DNA of 8,143 nucleotides, taken from NCBI GenBank assembly GCA_947177925.1, contig CAMWWJ010000149.1, forward strand, positions 1 to 8,143, in the 5' to 3' direction. This DNA comes from an uncultured Lachnospiraceae bacterium. Lineage in GTDB: Bacteria > Bacillota > Clostridia > Lachnospirales > Lachnospiraceae. The first letter of the stretch is position 1, and every line of letters starts with the position of its first letter. Shown here piece by piece: positions 4,754 through 8,143 of this stretch. The position numbers were made by a program, and so were the translations under genes. The notes beneath the pieces are model-generated. The model was not told the origin of the DNA. It worked only from the letters and a program-made list of their open reading frames with translations, and made no database searches.

Positions 4754-5739
4754 TCCTTATTTACCTCCAATTCTATACATTTCCATTTTTCTCCAAGTAT
4801 CGTGAAAACCAATTCCTGCTCCATCGGAATTTCCCGGAAACCCGCTGCTTTGTAACAATAATACGCAGAAGGATTGTTATCAAACACGCCCAATGTGATT
4901 TTTTCAGCTTTCAACATATCAAACGCATAACGGATTGCCATCTGTATCATTCTTTTCCCGTAACCTCTACCTCGTTTACTATCATCAACAATAATAAAAC
5001 CAAGGCGAATTGTTGTCTTCTCTGCATTTGTATAACGCAGTATCAAATGACCAACAGGACCATTTTCGTCTACTGCAGTCATGGGATAAAAATTATCCGC
5101 TTCCTCACAATCTCCATTACATTTCAAATATTTATAATTGATATCCTCTGCTGTAATTGGATACGCACCGTATCTGTCAGAACTCCATTTGCGAAGAGCC
5201 CTTTCATCTTTAATCCAGCTTACTATCGCTTCTCCGTCTTTTGGCTTATATGGTCTTAATTTTAGTTGCTCCATTGGTTTATTTACCAATTGCTTTTTCA
5301 TAATTTCATAAACCTGTATTACATTGTTTTTACATTCCCAAATTCCATGGTCTACCGTTTGATACCCTAAATGTGCATATAGTCTGCACGCCGGCAAAGA
5401 AGCATCTATATCCGCATAATCATAATTTTTACCTATCAGCTCTTCCAGACGATTCATAATAAAAGTTCCATATCCTTTTTTCTGAAACTTCGGCAATACA
5501 TATACTCTGGTAATGTGGTTTTCCTTTTTGGTCCCTGTTCCAATTAGCTCTCCATCATCTAGCAAAATGTACACATTTCCCTCCATAATATCCTGCATAA
5601 TATTATCTCTACTATGAAACTCACAAAACATATCAACAATTTCTTGCAAATAGTACTTAGGATAAACCGACTTTATTGTCTCCTGTACCAGTTTATATAC
5701 TTTTTCTGTGTCTTGCATGTTTACCAAAACAAATTCCAT
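4750..5739 (-). CDS. Tandem (two-domain) GNAT acetyltransferase
   Basis: About 329 residues with two complete GNAT folds. Numbered from the ATG at 5745, domain 1 spans about 4-152 with acetyl-CoA loop Q88-K-K-G-Y-G93 (after ITRVYVLPKF) and motif B LPACRLYAHLGYQ. Domain 2 spans about 160-328, RimJ/RimL-like, with R258-G-R-G-Y-G263 after RLGFIIVDDSK and NNPSAYYCYKAAGF. Both loops are intact, so both domains could bind acetyl-CoA. The ATG at 5739 is 7 bases after AAAGGAGG; the ATG at 5745 almost touches it and is unlikely. It is the first enzyme of an operon and follows directly on an intrinsic terminator, so its expression should need readthrough. The fused form suggests a merger of two separate acetyltransferase genes. 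The substrate is unknown; a role in detoxification or drug modification is only a guess from family and layout. Confidence 0.88.
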   Translation of the reverse strand: MEFVLVNMQDTEKVYKLVQETIKSVYPKYYLQEIVDMFCEFHSRDNIMQDIMEGNVYILLDDGELIGTGTKKENHITRVYVLPKFQKKGYGTFIMNRLEELIGKNYDYADIDASLPACRLYAHLGYQTVDHGIWECKNNVIQVYEIMKKQLVNKPMEQLKLRPYKPKDGEAIVSWIKDERALRKWSSDRYGAYPITAEDINYKYLKCNGDCEEADNFYPMTAVDENGPVGHLILRYTNAEKTTIRLGFIIVDDSKRGRGYGKRMIQMAIRYAFDMLKAEKITLGVFDNNPSAYYCYKAAGFREIPMEQELVFTILGEKWKCIELEVNKE

Positions 5740-5756
5740 ATCCATTCCTCCTTTTG

Positions 5757-5798
5757 AAAAAAAACACCACCAAACAATATCTCTATCGTCTGATGGTG
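5757..5798 (-). terminator. Intrinsic terminator/attenuator before the tandem-GNAT gene
   Basis: On the minus strand CACCATCAGAC (5798-5788) pairs over 11 bases (two G-U) with GTTTGGTGGTG (5775-5765), loop 12 bases, followed by eight T residues (5764-5757). The ribosome binding site of the next gene begins a few bases later, so no promoter fits between. It either ends the small-ORF transcript or works as a regulated attenuator. Confidence 0.8.
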
Positions 5799-5834
5799 CA
5801 AAAATCCCTTGCTATATTCCTATTATGAAAAGTT

Positions 5835-5870
5835 TTCTCTATACCTGTTACTTATTCATCATATAGAGAA
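5835..5870 (-). promoter_or_regulatory. Leader hairpin spanning the small-ORF stop codon
   Basis: TTCTCTATA (5870-5862, within the last codons of the 43-residue ORF) can pair with TATAGAGAA (5843-5835), a perfect 9-bp stem whose loop holds the stop codon. The same TCTCTAT could also pair with ATAGAGA (5786-5780) in the loop of the terminator. A ribosome at the stop would block the first stem. This is the geometry of translation-coupled attenuation; the function is inferred. Confidence 0.4.
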
Positions 5871-5983
5871 CTCCAATTCTCACAATGCAATATTTTTCCA
5901 TCAGCAATAAATCCCAACTGCCAGTAATAGACGGGATTGACATAATAATTATTTGGCTGTGGAAATCTATAACTATTCTGCAT
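5852..5983 (-). CDS. 43-residue small protein or leader peptide, unknown function
   Basis: A short ORF with a good start: ATG at 5983, nine bases after AAAGGA, and a strong promoter 42-70 bases upstream. The peptide begins MQNSYRFPQPNNYYVNPVYY, followed by WQLGFIADGKILHCENWSSL. It is rich in tyrosine, asparagine and tryptophan and has no signal sequence or membrane helix. An ATG 30 bases upstream is in frame but lacks a ribosome binding site. The composition looks like a folded mini-protein rather than a simple leader with repeated codons. It lies between a promoter and a terminator that precede an acetyltransferase operon, so it may be an independent small gene, a leader ORF whose translation controls readthrough, or both. 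I do not recognise the family. Confidence 0.6.
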   Translation of the reverse strand: MQNSYRFPQPNNYYVNPVYYWQLGFIADGKILHCENWSSLYDE

Positions 5984-6024
5984 TGCTCTAATTCCTTTCA
6001 TAAATCTCATAATAATTGTTATTG

Positions 6025-6053
6025 ATATTACTCCCGAAAACGCTTATTGTCAA
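6025..6053 (-). promoter_or_regulatory. Strong promoter for the small ORF and acetyltransferase operon
   Basis: TTGACA (6053-6048), exactly 17 bases, TAATAT (6030-6025) on the minus strand: a perfect -35 and a near-perfect -10. Transcription should start near 6018, about 35 bases before the small ORF. No other comparable promoter is seen before the tandem-GNAT gene. Confidence 0.75.
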
Positions 6054-6137
6054 CACAATTTTTATTTTTTTACAAACAATTAAACTATATTCCAAGGCTT
6101 CTCTTGCACTCATGAAATTATCCCTGATTTTTATCCA

Positions 6138-6704
6138 CTACTTATCATATTGAGGATTCGTATTTCGAAATGACAGTACCATAATCCTGTTATTTGTGTC
6201 ATTGGCTAATACGCAGGTATAATATTCATGTGTACCTTCAATTCTTTCCGCGAAAATATAATAAAAATCTTCCATTTCTTCATTCTCAAGCAACAGACGA
6301 TTCGTAAATGTTATACCATTCTTTACAAGAACATCTTCTTCTGCATACTGAACATCATTCTCGTTATACAGATAAAAGTATTTTGACAATTCATGGGAAT
6401 CATTATCGGATTTTTCTATGTAACTTTCAATAAACTGTTTGTAATCATCATCTGATAGTGAAACACTAAATCCGGATAAATATTGAAACCATTCTACATG
6501 ATAATAATATTTTATATTATCTTGGGATTCCGGTAATGATATTGAAAAAACAGCGCTTTTTGCCTTATCTCGAAATGCTTCAAAATTTTTAAACCTCACT
6601 CTGGTTTGAGGAACAATACATACCAGAAAAGCTTCCCATATCGCCCAAAAAAACAGTAGCCCAACAAAAACAATCGTAAATAACAATAATCTTTTCTGTT
6701 TCAT
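6138..6704 (-). CDS. Membrane-anchored or secreted protein of unknown function
   Basis: A 188-residue protein with a short basic start (MKQKR), a long hydrophobic segment (about residues 6-30), and a soluble C-terminal part predicted to lie outside the membrane. The hydrophobic segment has no lipobox-like cysteine in the right context, so a single-pass anchor (N-in) is more likely than a lipoprotein. The outer domain is rich in Y, F, D and E (for example YYYHVEWFQYLSGFSVSLSD) and alternates in a beta-rich manner. The ATG at 6704 is preceded by AGGA at ten bases. It is not recognised. It lies downstream of a leader element shared with the CPBP protease gene and is divergent from the aminotransferase. 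No terminator is seen before the promoter of the next unit at 6053. Confidence 0.7.
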   Translation of the reverse strand: MKQKRLLLFTIVFVGLLFFWAIWEAFLVCIVPQTRVRFKNFEAFRDKAKSAVFSISLPESQDNIKYYYHVEWFQYLSGFSVSLSDDDYKQFIESYIEKSDNDSHELSKYFYLYNENDVQYAEEDVLVKNGITFTNRLLLENEEMEDFYYIFAERIEGTHEYYTCVLANDTNNRIMVLSFRNTNPQYDK

Positions 6705-6733
6705 AATGTCTTTATCCTAATCCTCTTCAACAA

Positions 6734-6760
6734 CTTCCTATTTGTCTCTTGACATAAAAC
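6734..6760 (-). repeat. Leader repeat, copy B, before the 188-residue membrane protein
   Basis: This is the partner of 2478-2504, with one extra T. Here it is clearly non-coding and lies 30-56 bases upstream of the ATG. It overlaps the proposed -10 box of the local promoter, which suggests a shared transcription-start and leader region. Confidence 0.65.
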
Positions 6761-6785
6761 CGCAACATGGTCTTATTGTAAACGA
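6757..6785 (-). promoter_or_regulatory. Possible promoter of the 188-residue protein gene
   Basis: TTTACA (6785-6780), 17 bases, TTTTAT (6762-6757) on the minus strand, a moderate sigma-A match. The -10 box overlaps the start of the shared leader repeat. Confidence 0.4.
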
Positions 6786-6899
6786 TTTGCTTTAAAAGTT
6801 CAAATTTTTACAACTGCAATTTTCAAACTGCAATATGATAACAATAAACTCTTCACTTCATCTGTTACATCCACACAGAGGTATGTTTAGTTCCAATAA

Positions 6900-6928
6900 T
6901 AGACTTTACTTCCTGAATGTGATATAAT
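6900..6928 (+). promoter_or_regulatory. Promoter of the aminotransferase gene
   Basis: TAGACT (6900-6905), 17 bases, TATAAT (6923-6928). The -10 is perfect and the -35 matches four of six bases. The start near 6935 gives a short leader before GGAGG (6960-6964) and the ATG at 6972. Confidence 0.65.
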
Positions 6929-6971
6929 CTGTCTATATTATGAGAAAAAATGGAAAAATGGAGGCAATAAC

Positions 6972-8143
6972 ATGAAGGCATACAAGGATATGACGAAAGA
7001 TGAGCTGCTGACATTGAAGGCAGCGCTGGAGGAGGAGTATAAAACACTGGAAGGACAGGGTCTGAATCTCAATATGGCAAGAGGAAAGCCTGGATTTTCA
7101 CAGCTTGCATTTTCTATGCCGATGCTGGATGTGATTACCAGTGAATCTGACATGACAACTTTGCTCGGTAATGATACCCGTAATTATGGTGATCTGGACG
7201 GGATTGGGGAGAGCAGGAAGCTGATGGCAGATATGATGTCCGTTCAAAAGGATAATGTGATTGTGTGCGGCAATTCCAGTCTGAATATTATGTATGACAT
7301 GGTTTCCCGTTCTATGACCCATGGAGTAAATGGTTCCACCCCATGGTGCAAACTGGATAAGGTAACGTTTTTGTGTCCTGTTCCGGGATACGACAGGCAT
7401 TTTAAAATAACAGAGTTTTTCGGTATTGAGATGATAAATATTCCGTTATATGACGATGGTCCGGATATGGATTTAGTGGAGAAATATGTAAACAACGATG
7501 CTTCTGTCAAAGGCATTTGGTGTGTGCCGAAGTATTCCAATCCAACCGGCATTTCCTACTCGGATGAGGTGGTAAGGCGTTTTGCTAATTTAAAACCTGC
7601 GGCAGAGGATTTCCGCATCTATTGGGACAATGCCTACTGCATCCATCATCTGTATGAAGATGTGCAGGATGAGATATTGAATATACTGGAGGAATGTGAA
7701 AAGGCAGGAAACCCGGACATGGTTTACATATTTTCATCTACCTCAAAGATCAGCTTCCCGGGATCCGGTATATCAGCTATCGCTTCTTCCTTAAACAATA
7801 TTGAACATATTATAAACCAGATGACCGTCCAGACCATAGGCCACGATAAAATCAATCAGCTTAGACACTCAAGATTTTTTAAAGATATCGATGGCCTGCG
7901 CGAACATATGAAGCTGCATGCAGGCTCAATCCGTCCTAAGTTTGAGGCAGTGCTTGATACATTGGAGACGGAGCTTACGGGACTTGAAATCGGAAGCTGG
8001 ATTAAGCCAAGAGGAGGATATTTCATCTCCTTTAACTCCCTTCCGGGCTGCGCAAAGAATATTGTTGCAAAGTGCAAGGCGTTGGGCGGCGTGCTGACTG
8101 GCGCAGGTGCCACGTTCCCTTACGGCAAGGATCCGGAGGATTC
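6972..8143 (+). CDS. Aspartate aminotransferase, subgroup Ic (partial, runs off the right edge)
   Basis: The frame is open from ATG 6972, seven bases after GGAGG, to the end of the window: 390 codons, with about 40 expected to be missing. It is a fold-type I PLP-dependent aminotransferase of the subgroup first described for Corynebacterium AspT (PF12897), which moves the amino group between aspartate and 2-oxoglutarate in the cytoplasm. Visible landmarks are the GNSSLN phosphate region (residues 100-105), CPVPGYDRHF (135-144), N190-P-T-G, D219-N-A-Y222 for the PLP ring, and the S-S-T-S-K259 site, whose lysine forms the Schiff base. KPRGGYF comes later. The arginine that holds the substrate carboxylate should lie beyond the edge. 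GC content and codon use are higher than in the accessory genes on the left, so this is probably a stable chromosomal gene. Confidence 0.92.
   Translation, partial: MKAYKDMTKDELLTLKAALEEEYKTLEGQGLNLNMARGKPGFSQLAFSMPMLDVITSESDMTTLLGNDTRNYGDLDGIGESRKLMADMMSVQKDNVIVCGNSSLNIMYDMVSRSMTHGVNGSTPWCKLDKVTFLCPVPGYDRHFKITEFFGIEMINIPLYDDGPDMDLVEKYVNNDASVKGIWCVPKYSNPTGISYSDEVVRRFANLKPAAEDFRIYWDNAYCIHHLYEDVQDEILNILEECEKAGNPDMVYIFSSTSKISFPGSGISAIASSLNNIEHIINQMTVQTIGHDKINQLRHSRFFKDIDGLREHMKLHAGSIRPKFEAVLDTLETELTGLEIGSWIKPRGGYFISFNSLPGCAKNIVAKCKALGGVLTGAGATFPYGKDPED

Noticed and set aside
4666..5259. A 197-codon open frame on the plus strand
   Set aside because: It lies opposite the coding sequence of the methyltransferase and tandem GNAT, both with clear motifs. 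Its own product is rich in F, I, H and N with no recognisable domain, as expected for an antisense shadow.
6748..6755. TTGACATA on the plus strand as -35 of the aminotransferase promoter
   Set aside because: No -10 box follows at the right spacing and it lies within the leader repeat, more than 200 bases before the gene. TATAAT at 6923 is better placed.
7098..8113. Several minus-strand open frames of 70-102 codons opposite the aminotransferase
   Set aside because: The plus strand is continuously coding with full PLP-enzyme motifs. The minus frames are shadows with low-complexity P/S/H-rich products.
1..8143. CRISPR array, tRNA or rRNA genes, complete insertion sequence
   Set aside because: No regular spaced repeats of CRISPR size, no cloverleaf-like sequences, no rRNA-like stretches and no transposase gene were recognised by eye. 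A short or degenerate RNA gene could still be missed without a covariance search.

Overview
The window looks like a low-GC Firmicute, most likely a Lachnospiraceae-type gut clostridium. This rests on AT-rich DNA, strong AGGAGG-type ribosome binding sites, a small holin-like toxin, and a subgroup Ic aspartate aminotransferase. The genus cannot be fixed from the sequence alone.

Almost everything from 1 to 6704 is an accessory region read on the minus strand, made of small one-gene or few-gene units, several of them broken. In minus-strand order from the right: (i) a secreted or membrane-anchored protein of unknown function (6138-6704). (ii) A well-formed promoter (6025-6053), a 43-residue small ORF (5852-5983), an intrinsic terminator (5757-5798) and an operon encoding a tandem-GNAT acetyltransferase, a truncated SAM methyltransferase, a GNAT gene with an internal deletion and an intact GNAT. 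The terminator lies just upstream of the first acetyltransferase ribosome binding site, so the operon seems to depend on readthrough; this resembles an attenuator with a leader ORF. (iii) A scar where the N-terminus of a beta-family protein runs into the C-terminus of a tyrosine recombinase (2640-3127). (iv) A CPBP/CAAX membrane protease (1707-2468). (v) A complete type I toxin-antitoxin module: toxin mRNA on minus, antisense RNA on plus, converging on a shared 14-bp terminator stem (about 1400-1710). (vi) A frameshifted small membrane protein (811-1268). (vii) A RimJ/RimL-like acetyltransferase (171-695). (viii) The start of a second copy of the same toxin (1-15) with its promoter and leader. 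The two toxin leaders form a direct repeat of about 154 bp at roughly 92% identity, 1555 bp apart.

From 6972 to the end a plus-strand gene of higher GC and different codon use, an aspartate aminotransferase, looks like stable chromosomal sequence. It is divergently transcribed from the accessory region and has its own promoter.

Taken together, the region reads as an accumulating and decaying array of acquired genes (acetyltransferases, methyltransferase, protease, addiction modules, recombinase remnant) next to a housekeeping gene. The most interesting parts are the compact type I TA locus with a repeated leader, and the small-ORF/terminator leader of the acetyltransferase operon. I see no tRNA, rRNA or CRISPR array.
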